From positions 1-64,000 of the forward strand of contig NZ_VDMC01000006.1 in the NCBI RefSeq assembly GCF_006346335.1: a stretch of DNA of 64,000 bases, read 5' to 3'. Shown here piece by piece: positions 53,425 to 63,029 of this stretch; within the stretch, counting starts at the first letter, position 1, and the number at the start of each line of letters is the position of its first letter. The notes under the pieces are model-generated. The model was not told the origin of the DNA and did not search any database. It saw only the letters and a program-made list of their open reading frames with translations. A program made the translations under genes and the position numbers. The stretch is from Aequorivita sinensis (GTDB lineage: Bacteria; Bacteroidota; Bacteroidia; Flavobacteriales; Flavobacteriaceae).

Positions 53425-55164
53425 TTAGTCAATTTCTTCAGTTACTTCACCACATTTTAACATAGAGGCCCCATAGTACGGATTTAAGATTCCTTCCTCT
53501 GTACTTAACCAAAATGCACCTTTGTCGCTATTAACCATCGGACAAAAATCTACATATACTTTTTGATTGATACCGTAGGTTTTAACTGCGTTTATCAGAT
53601 AGTTTGAAAGTATTTCAAAATTATTTCTTTGTTCTTTAATATCAGAAGTTTTAGAGATTGCTTGTGCAGCAGTTTGAAGCTCTTTTTCCAATTCCATCCA
53701 ATGACTGTGGCCTGGCTCTTCTTTTAAAAGCTTCATATCAACTTTTTGTATGCTTTTAAGTAAATCTGAAGCCGCTGTTTTAGGTTTTTCTGAGTCATCA
53801 TTTACCAAGGCTTTTTCAATTACCATATAGTCATCAAAAACTGCTTTTAACTGTTTTTGAAATTCTGAAGATACTTTTTGTCTTCCGATATCAGCTATTT
53901 TTTTTGACGTATCCTCCTGAGTGTGATCCTGTGAATTCATCATACTCTTTTTCCCTTGGAGTTGTGCTGCCGCATCTACGGTAAATGTACCATTAACAAC
54001 TACCTCTTCTCCATTTTTAAGTCCATCGGTAATTATATAGTTTTCACCATTTTTCACGCCCAAGCTTACTTCGCGCATTTCGAAAATTGGTTGGTTAGGA
54101 TTTGTTTTTACATAAACCAATGATCTATTTCCCGTCCAAAGTACTGCAGAAGCAGGAACGCTAATTACCGATTCATTCCCTACATTTTTAGGAAGATTTA
54201 CTTTGGATGTAACAAACATTCCAGGTTTAAACAACCCTTCTCTATTATTTAAAGTTGCTCTTACAGAAACAGTTCTAGATTGAGTATTTAAAATTGGGTC
54301 GATAAAAGATACCGTAGCTTCAAATTCTTTGTTTGGATAAGCATTAGTGGTAACTGTGATTTTCTGACCTTCTTTTAATTGAGAAATCTGGTTTTCGTAA
54401 GCATCAAACATAGCCCAAACTGTACCTAAATCACTTACTCTTACAATTGGTTGCCCCTGCTTAACATAGTCGCCTTCTTCTGCCAGTTTTTCTGAAACTG
54501 TTCCAGAAACCGTTGCGTAAATAGGAAAGTTTTCACGTACTTTTCCTGATGCTTCAATCTGATTTATTTGAGCTTCTGACAGCTTCCACAGTTTTAATTT
54601 ATTTCGAACTGCTTTATACAATGTAGGTTGCGATTCTTTCATTGAGGCTGCTGTTAAAAGCTCTTGCTGAGCTGCAACTAAGGATGGAGCGTAAATAGTT
54701 GCCAACAACTGACCTCTATTCACTTTTTCACCCGTAAAATTTACATTTAATCGCTCTATTCTTCCTTCAAAATAACTTGCTTGTACTGCATTAGCTTCTT
54801 CATTGGGCATAATTTTACCAGAAAGAGACATACTATTTTCGTCTTCATCCGCAGCATTACCCACTTTTACAGTTTGAATGTTTGCCAATGCCATAGCGTT
54901 TTTGGTCATTCTTATTTCGTTTAATGAAAGCCCTTCAGCTCCCGATTCTGCAGGAATTAAATCCATCCCACAAATTGGGCAGTCTCCAGGTTCGGGTTGC
55001 ATAATTTGAGGATGCATAGAGCAAGTCCACATTTCGTAAGCTGCAGATTCCCCTGAATGATCGTGACCACCTGCTGTAGTATTTGCATCTCCACCAAATA
55101 GAAGAATGCCACCTAAAAGCCCAACAACTAAGGCTATCGCTATATAAATAATATTTTTATTCAT
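53425..55164 (-). CDS. cusB: CusB-type efflux adaptor with metal-binding and DUF3347 domains
   Basis: Periplasmic adaptor of a copper/silver RND pump, 579 residues. An N-terminal anchor helix (5-22) leads to a heavy-metal-binding domain, WTCSMHPQIMQPEPG then DCPICGMDLIP, with Cys48, His51, Cys62 and Cys65. A biotinyl-lipoyl-like hairpin and beta barrel span about 75-400 (VQASYFEGRIERLNVNFTGE). The C-terminal DUF3347 domain (about 430-579) includes FCPMVNSDKGAFWLS and ASMLKCGEV. It is the last gene of the cluster, 13 bases after the DUF305 gene. Confidence 0.9.
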   Translation of the reverse strand: MNKNIIYIAIALVVGLLGGILLFGGDANTTAGGHDHSGESAAYEMWTCSMHPQIMQPEPGDCPICGMDLIPAESGAEGLSLNEIRMTKNAMALANIQTVKVGNAADEDENSMSLSGKIMPNEEANAVQASYFEGRIERLNVNFTGEKVNRGQLLATIYAPSLVAAQQELLTAASMKESQPTLYKAVRNKLKLWKLSEAQINQIEASGKVRENFPIYATVSGTVSEKLAEEGDYVKQGQPIVRVSDLGTVWAMFDAYENQISQLKEGQKITVTTNAYPNKEFEATVSFIDPILNTQSRTVSVRATLNNREGLFKPGMFVTSKVNLPKNVGNESVISVPASAVLWTGNRSLVYVKTNPNQPIFEMREVSLGVKNGENYIITDGLKNGEEVVVNGTFTVDAAAQLQGKKSMMNSQDHTQEDTSKKIADIGRQKVSSEFQKQLKAVFDDYMVIEKALVNDDSEKPKTAASDLLKSIQKVDMKLLKEEPGHSHWMELEKELQTAAQAISKTSDIKEQRNNFEILSNYLINAVKTYGINQKVYVDFCPMVNSDKGAFWLSTEEGILNPYYGASMLKCGEVTEEID

Positions 55165-55177
55165 CTGATTCTTTATT

Positions 55178-55660
55178 TTACTTATTGTTTTCTAATCGTT
55201 TAATCATAGCTTTCATTTCGGCTATTTCCTTTTCTTGGGCTTTTATAATGTCATTTGCGAGTTTTTTTACCTCTGGATCTTTTATATCCGCTCTTTCGCT
55301 AGTTAAAATAGCGATAGAATGATGTGGAATCATAGCTCTCAGCCACAACACATCGCCAACAATAGGACTTTGAGCTCTAACCAGGCCGAGCGCAGCAACG
55401 AAAAGAATAGTACTTCCCAAGAGAATAGCGATATTCTTTTTCTTGTTTTTGTACATTTTGCGCATAAAGAACCACATTATAAATGCCATTGCTGAAATGC
55501 CCAAACACGTCATATAAAACCTTGTCAGGCTAAAATAAACGTGATCGATTTCATAAGTATTCAAATACATTGTGATGTACATTGCTATAAAAGAAGCCGC
55601 GAGCATCAAAATGAATTTTGTGTATACATTTTTATTGGAATCTTGTTTTGAATTTTTCAT
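55178..55660 (-). CDS. DUF305-family membrane protein
   Basis: A 160-residue protein with three membrane helices in residues 15-105 and a soluble DUF305 tail: WLRAMIPHHSIAILTSERAD, then a coiled-coil KLANDIIKAQEKEIAEMKAM. The MIPHHS motif is the DUF305 signature and probably binds metal. Such genes recur in copper-resistance clusters. It sits between the ATPase (4-base gap) and cusB (13-base gap). Confidence 0.85.
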   Translation of the reverse strand: MKNSKQDSNKNVYTKFILMLAASFIAMYITMYLNTYEIDHVYFSLTRFYMTCLGISAMAFIMWFFMRKMYKNKKKNIAILLGSTILFVAALGLVRAQSPIVGDVLWLRAMIPHHSIAILTSERADIKDPEVKKLANDIIKAQEKEIAEMKAMIKRLENNK

Positions 55661-55664
55661 AATA

Positions 55665-57707
55665 TTAATTTTTAATTTCAGATTTCATACTTCTTTTTAG
55701 CAATTGTGCGTTTGCAGCTGCGATAATCGTACTGATACTCATCAGCGCGGCACCAAATGCAGGACTTATCATAAGTCCAGGAATAAATCCTGTTGCCAAT
55801 GGTAAAGCCACTACGTTATAACCTGTTGCCCAAACCAGGTTTTGAACCATTTTCCGATAGGTCGCTTTTCCAAACAAGATCAAGTTGACGATATCTTTTG
55901 GATTGCTGTCCATTAAAACGATGTCTGCAGTTTCAGCAGCTACGTCCGTACCCGAACCAATAGCGATCCCTACGTCGGCTTGGGCCAAGGCAGGTGCGTC
56001 ATTTACGCCGTCTCCAACCATAGCCACAAATTCGCCTTTTGCTTGGAGTTCCTTAATTCGGTCGAGTTTTTGGTCGGGCAACACTTCGGCCATATAATCG
56101 TCGAGCCCCAGCTTATCGGCCACGTCTTTGGCTACTATCTCATTGTCGCCTGTGAGCAGGGACACTTTTATATTGTTTTTTTGAAGGGTTTTAATAGCGC
56201 CATATGAACTTTCTCTAATCTCATCGGCAAAGGTTATAAAGCCAATCAACTCGCCATCAATAATGGTGAATATCTTGGTTTCAATTCCTTCCTCTTTATC
56301 TTCGGCAACAGATTTTTTCAATTGTTCCAACAATAAAAATCCACCCACCTGCACTTTTTTGCCATTTACGATTCCACTTACACCTACACCTGCCGTGTAC
56401 TTAAAGTCGGTTACTGAGGGAATATCCAATTTTTCCTCTTTCGCCTTTCGCCTTAATCCTTTGGAAATATGATGCTCAGATGGACTTTCAATGGCAGTGG
56501 CATATCTTAATAACTCTGTTTTGTCATAGTTTGAAGATAATGGAACAATGCGCGTTACTTCGTGGGAACCCTTGGTAAGTGTTCCTGTTTTGTCGAATAC
56601 TATGGTCGTTATTTTTCGAGAAGACTCAAAGGCTGTTCTATTGCGAATCAACAATCCATTTCTCGCTGAAATGCTTGTTGATATTGCGGCAACCAAAGGC
56701 ACAGCTAACCCCAAGGCGTGCGGGCAGGAGATTACCATAACCGTTACCATACGTTCCATTGCAAATGCCATCGTTTCGCCCAATGCCAACCACGTAAAGA
56801 AAGTTCCAAAACCTAACACTAAAGCGATGATGGTAAGCCATTTTGCGGCTACGTCTGCCAAGCGCTGGGATTTTGATTTCTGTTTTTGGGCAGCTTGCAC
56901 CATATTTATCACTTTTGATAAATAGGCATCTTCGCCAATACCTTTAACTTGTACTTTTACAACCCCATTTCCATTTATGGCACCGCCGATAACCTCATCA
57001 CCCACGGTTTTGGTAACGGGTCTGCTTTCGCCAGTGAGCATACTTTCATTAAGGTCACTTTCACCTTCAACAATTATCCCATCAGCAGGAACTTTTTCTC
57101 CGGGTCTGATCAGAATAATATCGCCTTCGTTTAGTTCACTTATTTTCACTTTTCGCGTTTGGCTCCCTTCCACGAGGTTTGCCTCATTTGGCATTAAGGC
57201 CGCCAGAGCTTCCAAGGCTTTGCTGGCCCCCAAAATAGACCGCATTTCCAGCCAATGCCCAACAAGCATCACTACGATAAGCGTTGCCAATTCCCAAAAA
57301 AAGGTTTGGCCTTCGAATCCCAAAATAACCGCGGAACTATAGAAATAAGCTGCAGAGATAGCGACGGCGATGAGCGTCATCATCCCTATCGATTTGCTCT
57401 TCAACTCGCTTATCAAACCTGATAAAAATGGCCACCCTCCATAAAAATAGACGATGGTCGACAACCCAAAAAGCACATAACCACTGCCCGGGAAAACCCA
57501 CTCCACCCCTAGCATTCTCTGAATCATTGGTGATAATGTTAAAATGGGTATCGTCAAAATGAGCGATATCCAAAACCTGCGTTTAAAATCGGCTATCATC
57601 ATCCTGTGATGGTCGTGGCCCATATCGTCGTGATTGTGATTGGAATGATCCATTTCTGCTTTAAGCTTCGATGGATTTGGATGATTGGTACGTTCTTGGT
57701 GTTCCAT
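55665..57707 (-). CDS. copB: Copper-translocating P1B-type ATPase with CPH motif (CopB type)
   Basis: A 680-residue heavy-metal P-type ATPase that exports copper. It has no N-terminal HMA domain; instead a His/Met-rich tail HSNHNHDDMGHDHH at residues 22-35. The membrane metal motif is SCPHALG (Cys about 327), so CPH rather than CPC, which marks P1B-3 ATPases such as CopB (Cu(II)/Ag(I)). TGES, DKTGTLTKG (phospho-Asp about 370) and GDGVNDAPAL are intact. In the same operon as DUF305 and cusB. Symbol is by family, not proven. Confidence 0.9.
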   Translation of the reverse strand: MEHQERTNHPNPSKLKAEMDHSNHNHDDMGHDHHRMMIADFKRRFWISLILTIPILTLSPMIQRMLGVEWVFPGSGYVLFGLSTIVYFYGGWPFLSGLISELKSKSIGMMTLIAVAISAAYFYSSAVILGFEGQTFFWELATLIVVMLVGHWLEMRSILGASKALEALAALMPNEANLVEGSQTRKVKISELNEGDIILIRPGEKVPADGIIVEGESDLNESMLTGESRPVTKTVGDEVIGGAINGNGVVKVQVKGIGEDAYLSKVINMVQAAQKQKSKSQRLADVAAKWLTIIALVLGFGTFFTWLALGETMAFAMERMVTVMVISCPHALGLAVPLVAAISTSISARNGLLIRNRTAFESSRKITTIVFDKTGTLTKGSHEVTRIVPLSSNYDKTELLRYATAIESPSEHHISKGLRRKAKEEKLDIPSVTDFKYTAGVGVSGIVNGKKVQVGGFLLLEQLKKSVAEDKEEGIETKIFTIIDGELIGFITFADEIRESSYGAIKTLQKNNIKVSLLTGDNEIVAKDVADKLGLDDYMAEVLPDQKLDRIKELQAKGEFVAMVGDGVNDAPALAQADVGIAIGSGTDVAAETADIVLMDSNPKDIVNLILFGKATYRKMVQNLVWATGYNVVALPLATGFIPGLMISPAFGAALMSISTIIAAANAQLLKRSMKSEIKN

Positions 57708-57733
57708 AGTCTTGCGCTTAATTCATTGAGTAA

Positions 57734-58192
57734 TTATTGTAAACTGCCTTTTATGGCCTTCATATAATTTATTACCTCTTCTTTTTCAGAATCAGAATAC
57801 ACAGCATCTCTGTGAAGCAAAGTATATGAGAAGAGCGGCATCTCGTCATCTTCAATTTGGCTAATAATTGATTTTAGCTTGCTGTTCTTTCGGCGGTTGG
57901 AATATTCGTCCCATTCACTGAAATTCAATTCTTTTTTTCCTTCTACTACATGATCCTCTAAAAACCAAGCAATGGGTTGCACTTTGTTGTACCAGGGATA
58001 GGCCGTATTATTGCTATGACAATCATAACAGGCTACTTGCAACAATTTGCCGATATTATCCGGAGTATTGTTTACTGTTAAAAAATCGGTTTTTGGCACA
58101 AATTCGCTTTGGTTGCGTTCTGAGGGTATAAACTGAATTCCCACAAAAGCTACCAGTAAAATTAGCGCTATGATTTTTAGGAGTTTTATCAT
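57734..58192 (-). CDS. Haem-binding domain protein (c-type CxxCH)
   Basis: A 152-residue membrane-anchored protein. An N-terminal helix (4-20) is followed by the motif CYDCHSN (Cys55, Cys58, His59), a c-type haem site, and the family-specific YPWYNKVQPIAWFLEDHVVEG. This is the haem-binding domain family often found near Bacteroidota copper genes. Its partner is not known; it may be a sensor or electron carrier. Confidence 0.85.
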   Translation of the reverse strand: MIKLLKIIALILLVAFVGIQFIPSERNQSEFVPKTDFLTVNNTPDNIGKLLQVACYDCHSNNTAYPWYNKVQPIAWFLEDHVVEGKKELNFSEWDEYSNRRKNSKLKSIISQIEDDEMPLFSYTLLHRDAVYSDSEKEEVINYMKAIKGSLQ

Positions 58193-58256
58193 TTATTTTT
58201 CTGTAAAACCTACAAGGAACCCCGCTGAAGGGCGGGGAATACCTTGCAGGTTGTAA

Positions 58257-58871
58257 TTAATTTATCTCCTTTTGCACTTTTCCACACTTCATCATTTTGC
58301 TTCCGAAATATGGATTTTTAATTTCTTTCTCCATACTTAACCATGCGCCACCACCATCAGCGTACATCGGGCAAAATTGCTGGTATAAGGTGTTTTCCGT
58401 GCCAGTAATTGCAACCATATCTGTAACATCCTTTGTCAACATTTGGAAATGTTCGCGTTGATGAGCCATATCGCTTCTACTAATATGCTCTGCGTGCTCC
58501 GTTGCTACTTCAATAATATCTTTCAACTCCGTTTGTTGTTCAGCAGTAAAACTACTCACATCAAAAGCTTGCAAAGTATTTTGAAGCTTCTTACCTGCAT
58601 CGGCAGCAGCTTTTTCATCCGTCGCTACTAATGCGTCTTTAAGCGTCATATATTCTGTCAACACTTGCTTAGCTTGGGAGTTTTGAGTGTTGGAATCCAT
58701 CCCAGTATTAGAGGCACTCATATTGTCATGGTTCATACCTTCCTCGTGATTCATTTCAGAATGCATACCTGTCTCTTCGTTATGCTCCGTCTTTCCGTCT
58801 TTACACGACATTGCTGTTAGGCTTATAAAAGCCATTGCAATCATTGCTGTTGTTACTCTTACTTTCTTCAT
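58257..58871 (-). CDS. DUF3347 protein, secreted or lipid-anchored, Met/His-rich
   Basis: A 204-residue exported protein. The signal ends at MSCKDG (Cys23), giving a lipoprotein. A Met/His-rich stretch (HNEETGMHSEMNHEEG then MNHDNM, residues 30-50) is suited to copper. The rest is DUF3347, helical, ending with FCPMYADGGGAWLS and FGSKMMKCGKVQKEIN, almost the same motifs as the C-terminus of CusB at 53425-55164. A periplasmic copper-holding protein is the likely role. Confidence 0.85.
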   Translation of the reverse strand: MKKVRVTTAMIAMAFISLTAMSCKDGKTEHNEETGMHSEMNHEEGMNHDNMSASNTGMDSNTQNSQAKQVLTEYMTLKDALVATDEKAAADAGKKLQNTLQAFDVSSFTAEQQTELKDIIEVATEHAEHISRSDMAHQREHFQMLTKDVTDMVAITGTENTLYQQFCPMYADGGGAWLSMEKEIKNPYFGSKMMKCGKVQKEIN

Positions 58872-58923
58872 TTTTATTTTGATTTAAATTAGTACTCGTT
58901 TTTAATTGATTTATAATTATTGA

Positions 58924-61305
58924 TTAAAACCTCATCGAAAGACCGCCACCTGCGCCAAATCGGTTGTCATAGCTTGCCATCAATGAAAAGTCTCGTGATA
59001 AATAATATTCTATTCCTGCCTTCCAAGTAACTTCATTCATAAAATTATCTCCCATAGGAAGGTCGTTCACCCATCCAAAATCTGCTTGATATTCATAGCT
59101 ACCAAAAATGGCAGTCCGTGGGAAAATGAGGATTTCTTTACTCAGACTTATTTGCGGTCTTAATTTGCTGTCAATTCGAACGTCAAGATTGAAGAGGTAG
59201 GGCGTTAAAAACCTAATTCCTGCAATGGCGGTGGTGGATATTTCATCTAGACTATCGTCCATTTCGTTTTCAAAATTCACACCCCCAAACACTCTAAAAT
59301 AATCGTGTAGATAACGTTCATAACTTACTTCGGCTTCCAAATTTTGGTTCCAACCATACTCCGCAGAAATATTAAATTGATTTCGAATGTTTGAAGCCAC
59401 AAATTTAAATTCCGCCATGTGCGAAGCAGCGTCAAGGGTAGACCAAGTATAAAACTCGTCTGCCTCCTTAATTAATTTTTTTACGGGATATGGCTCCATT
59501 CGTGGATCACGAGGAGTCTCATAACTAACCACTCTCGCCATTCCGCTCATCATATGATATAATATATGACAGTGAAAAAACCAATCGCCATTTTCATCAC
59601 CGTCGTTGCCGCTGAATTCTATGGTTACTTCTTGCATAGGCGCAACGTTTACGGTGTGTTTTAAAGGGGAATATTCTCCATTTTTGTTTATGACCCTAAA
59701 AAAATGTCCGTGAAGATGCATTGGGTGGTGCATCATGGTTAGGTTGTTAAAAGTAATCCTGGTAACCTCCTTGCCACTTATTTTTATGTTATCCGTTTCG
59801 CTTAAAGGAACCCCGTTTATACTCCAAACATAGCGTTGCATATTCCCTGTTAGATTTAGTAGTATTTCCTTAATAGGAAGGTCCTTATCATAATCCGTTT
59901 TTTCTGGGGACTTTAGATAATCGTAGTTATATTCTGCAAACATGTTTATTTCATCCATAGTTGAATGATCCATGCCCGCCATTTTTGAAGGCGAATCTGA
60001 TCTCTTCCCTTTATTGGAATGATCCATCTTGGAATGATCCATTTCCATCCCTGCCTTGGTTTTAGATGAATCCATTTTCATTTCCGTTTTAGAATGGTCC
60101 ATTTTATCATCCAATTCAGAATTTTTAGACATACCTTCCTGTTCCGTAGGCGGGTTCATATGGTCCATTTGCATACCATACTCTTCCTTCATTTTATATC
60201 GCTCATCTTTTTTGGGACGGAATTTCAAGGCATGCGCTCCCATTTTCATATCCATTTTTGCCATTTCCTGCATCATCTCAATCTTGTCTGGTTTAGCGAT
60301 AACTTCAGCTGGCAAAATCTCTCCGTCACCAAAATAAGCTGTGGTGGTTCCCGAACCGTCCTGTGCCATTGCCCGTAATTCTATCTTTCCCTTTGGAGGA
60401 ATCGTAATTATAAAGTCATAGGTTTCAGCAGTGGCAATAAAAGTTTTGCTCTGTGCAACCGGAACCACGTCCATTCCATCTGAAGACACCAATAAAGGAG
60501 ACTCTCCACCAAATGTCATCCAGAATTGTGAGGATGCGGAACCGTTTATAATTCGTAAACGCACTTTATCTCCAGGTTTAAAATTGGGATATTCCACAGA
60601 TTGCTCTCCGTTAATCAAAAATGCTGGATAATATACATCGGCTATATCTGCGCCTCCCATCCGTTGGCGCCAAAAATCTAGCTGTGCGCCAAATGCGCCA
60701 CGAGCTATCACTTTATTTAATGGTGTTGAAGTACCTTTTTTCATCTGGTACCATTCGTTGCCACGCTTTAAGTTTTGCAGTATACTATGCGGATTTTCAT
60801 TGGTCCAATCGGATAACATCACTATTAAATCGTGATCGTATTCCATTGTTTTTTCCTTTGGATGAATCAATAAGGACCCAAAAACCCCACTTTGTTCCTG
60901 CAGCATGGTATGCGAGTGATACCAATACGTACCCGATTGCCTAATAGGAAATTCATACTTAAAAGTTGTTCCTGGTTTGATTGGTGGCGTGGTTAAATAA
61001 GGCACCCCATCCATAAAATTTGGCAACAACAATCCGTGCCAGTGAATGGAAGTCTCTACCTTCATTTCGTTTTTCACATAAATAACGGCGTATTCACCTT
61101 CCGTAAACTCTAAAGTTGGTCCTGGAATAGTTCCGTTTACCGTCATTCCCTTGACTGATTTACCTGCTTTGTTGACCATTTCTTCCTTTATAACAAGCGT
61201 ATATTCACGAACTGGTAAATTATCAGAATTGCCTTCAACCATTTGCGCAGTCATTTGACTGCAGCCTATTAATAGGAGAATTGTATAAAATATTAAGTTA
61301 TTCAT
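58924..61305 (-). CDS. Multicopper oxidase fused to a CopB-like outer-membrane barrel
   Basis: A 793-residue fusion. The N-terminal CopA-like multicopper oxidase (about 25-600) has all copper motifs: HWHGL (88-92), YHSHTM (129-134), HPMHLHGHFF near 527 and HCHILYH near 580. Between about 360 and 460 there is a Met/His-rich insertion with repeated MDHSK. From about 615 the chain changes to alternating beta strands with periplasmic CopB barrel character (FNISAEYGWNQNLEAEVSYE; GSYEYQADFGW; ending GGGLSMRF with terminal Phe). Copper oxidation and outer-membrane location may thus be coupled in one chain. Signal peptide to about residue 20. Fully open frame. Confidence 0.85.
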   Translation of the reverse strand: MNNLIFYTILLLIGCSQMTAQMVEGNSDNLPVREYTLVIKEEMVNKAGKSVKGMTVNGTIPGPTLEFTEGEYAVIYVKNEMKVETSIHWHGLLLPNFMDGVPYLTTPPIKPGTTFKYEFPIRQSGTYWYHSHTMLQEQSGVFGSLLIHPKEKTMEYDHDLIVMLSDWTNENPHSILQNLKRGNEWYQMKKGTSTPLNKVIARGAFGAQLDFWRQRMGGADIADVYYPAFLINGEQSVEYPNFKPGDKVRLRIINGSASSQFWMTFGGESPLLVSSDGMDVVPVAQSKTFIATAETYDFIITIPPKGKIELRAMAQDGSGTTTAYFGDGEILPAEVIAKPDKIEMMQEMAKMDMKMGAHALKFRPKKDERYKMKEEYGMQMDHMNPPTEQEGMSKNSELDDKMDHSKTEMKMDSSKTKAGMEMDHSKMDHSNKGKRSDSPSKMAGMDHSTMDEINMFAEYNYDYLKSPEKTDYDKDLPIKEILLNLTGNMQRYVWSINGVPLSETDNIKISGKEVTRITFNNLTMMHHPMHLHGHFFRVINKNGEYSPLKHTVNVAPMQEVTIEFSGNDGDENGDWFFHCHILYHMMSGMARVVSYETPRDPRMEPYPVKKLIKEADEFYTWSTLDAASHMAEFKFVASNIRNQFNISAEYGWNQNLEAEVSYERYLHDYFRVFGGVNFENEMDDSLDEISTTAIAGIRFLTPYLFNLDVRIDSKLRPQISLSKEILIFPRTAIFGSYEYQADFGWVNDLPMGDNFMNEVTWKAGIEYYLSRDFSLMASYDNRFGAGGGLSMRF

Positions 61306-61371
61306 TTTCTAGACCTTTAGATTATTAATCGATGTTGATAAAGTATTCTGTTAACACCTCTTATTTAAAAT

Positions 61372-62640
61372 TTAAATGAACGGGATATAGTAATTAATGA
61401 TGCTGCTTTGTTTAAAATACTCTGCGACAGCTTCAATGCGCTTTATTTGAAACTGAAGTTGTAATTCCTGTACATCTAAAACTTCATTAAAATTGATAGT
61501 GCCTGTTTCGTAATTCCTCAATAGAATTTCATTTGCATTTTCTGCTTGTTTCAAGTTTTTATCTTGAGTTTCAAGCCGGATTCGCGCTGCATCTCTACTT
61601 CTTAATGCAGTTTGAAGTTGTGTAAACAAACTGTTCTGCGAGGCTTCTTTTTGAATGTTTAGTTCCTCATACCTCAACTTGTTCTGACGCGCTACAGACT
61701 TAAACTTCTTATTAAAAATCGGAATAGAAAGTGTTGCCATAGGCATTACCATATTCGGGGCTTCATTAAAAAGCATATATTCTACCCCTACTCCAAAACT
61801 CGGTGCGCTTTCTTTTTTATTAAGAGCATCGGCTTGAGAAACTACTTTGTTTAACTCTTCAAACTTTACCAATTCGGGGTGGAAATTTAATTTTTCAAAA
61901 TCTATCGCTACCTCTTTTTCTGGAATAGTTAAGCTATCAACAATAGGAATATCAACAACTTCTTTTCGATTCATAATCTTATTGAAAACAGTTTGCTCTG
62001 AAGCAAAATCCTGTGCCAATACCATTTTCCTTTCGGCTAAATCATTCTGTCTCATTTGAAGTCGCAATACAGAAACAGCAGACGCTTGTCCTACTTCCAC
62101 AGATGTTAAAGCCATTTGCTCATAAACCTTTAAAAGCTGAATATTAGAATCTAATACCTGTTGTTTTTTTGCTATTTCATACAAACGATAATAGGATTGC
62201 GACAAGGCCAAGGCAATTTTTCTTTTAGCGATTTCAATCTCAACTAAATCTGCGTCCGCCATAGCATTTGCATATTTTTGACGTGCTGCAATAGTTCCAA
62301 ACCAAGGCAGCATTTGCATAACCGAAAATTCTGCTTGTTGCATCATAGGCATATTTCCTTCTCCAAACATATACCCTCCTGAAAACTGAGTATCGGGTAA
62401 GGCATTAACCTCAGCTATTTTTTCAGTTGAAATTGCATGCTGCTTTTCCACCGCTTGAATATTTGGGTTGTTTTCTAGGGCTTCTTCAATATAGGTTTGC
62501 AAATTTTGTGAATAACCTAAACCACTCATCAACACTAAAAAGATTAAAGATAGAAGTTGGATGCTGGAAGCTGGAAGCCTGAAATGCGACTTTAACATTT
62601 GTGTATTCACTTTTACTTTTATGAAATTTATTTTATTCAT
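61372..62640 (-). CDS. cusC: TolC-family outer-membrane efflux protein (CusC-like)
   Basis: Outer-membrane channel of the RND pump, 422 residues. The signal is at about 25-45 (SLIFLVLMSGLGYSQ), and the long TolC helices with QAEFSVMQMLPWFGTIAARQ and the second-half repeat are standard. The start at 62640 overlaps the stop of the four-helix gene by 8 bases; an internal Met15 at 62598 is an alternative. The stretch coding for residues 17-29 (KSHFRLPASSIQL) is a heptamer repeat tract H that appears to have entered the coding region. Confidence 0.85.
   Translation of the reverse strand: MNKINFIKVKVNTQMLKSHFRLPASSIQLLSLIFLVLMSGLGYSQNLQTYIEEALENNPNIQAVEKQHAISTEKIAEVNALPDTQFSGGYMFGEGNMPMMQQAEFSVMQMLPWFGTIAARQKYANAMADADLVEIEIAKRKIALALSQSYYRLYEIAKKQQVLDSNIQLLKVYEQMALTSVEVGQASAVSVLRLQMRQNDLAERKMVLAQDFASEQTVFNKIMNRKEVVDIPIVDSLTIPEKEVAIDFEKLNFHPELVKFEELNKVVSQADALNKKESAPSFGVGVEYMLFNEAPNMVMPMATLSIPIFNKKFKSVARQNKLRYEELNIQKEASQNSLFTQLQTALRSRDAARIRLETQDKNLKQAENANEILLRNYETGTINFNEVLDVQELQLQFQIKRIEAVAEYFKQSSIINYYIPFI
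62553..62586. repeat. 7-bp repeat tract H inside the cusC signal region
   Basis: GAAGTTG, GATGCTG, GAAGCTG, GAAGCCT: four units, G-rich on the plus strand. It is opposite in orientation to tract I on the other side of the four-helix-bundle gene. Confidence 0.65.
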
Positions 62641-62998
62641 AGCTTTTCCAGTTTTGATATAATTTGGTAAACATTTTTCCTATTTGTTCATTGCGTTTAG
62701 TAAATTCGGAATGCTCTTCTTTTTCTATATAATTACAAGCCAAGGCATAGTCTTGCCAATCTTGGGTTTCGGAATTCGAGCTTAATGCCTTTATAAGCTG
62801 CTGTTTAAAAACTGCTTCGTATTGTCGTTTTCCCCAACCTTCATCAATGTTAGCTGATACAGAACGCGAGGAGCGCACGATTTGTGAAGTGAGTGAATAT
62901 ATTTCTTCATTCGGAAATTTTCTTGTTCGCCAAAATATATCCATAGCCAACGAAAACGCTTCCTTATGTACCTGTAAATCCTTGTACGATTTTATCAT
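62633..62998 (-). CDS. Four-helix-bundle protein (S23/intervening-sequence family)
   Basis: I start at the ATG at 62998 (MIKSYKDLQVHKEAFSLAMD), giving 121 residues; the frame stays open 24 codons further up but that part is repeat tract I. YSLTSQIVRSSRSVSANIDE and GWGKR are the TIGR02436 family signature. Relatives occur in 23S rRNA intervening sequences and as Avd of diversity-generating retroelements, or dispersed with no known role, as here. It splits cusA from cusC and overlaps the cusC start by 8 bases. Confidence 0.85.
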   Translation of the reverse strand: MIKSYKDLQVHKEAFSLAMDIFWRTRKFPNEEIYSLTSQIVRSSRSVSANIDEGWGKRQYEAVFKQQLIKALSSNSETQDWQDYALACNYIEKEEHSEFTKRNEQIGKMFTKLYQNWKSYE

Positions 62999-63029
62999 AA
63001 CTTCTGTGTTTTTTAAAGAACATTTAAAA

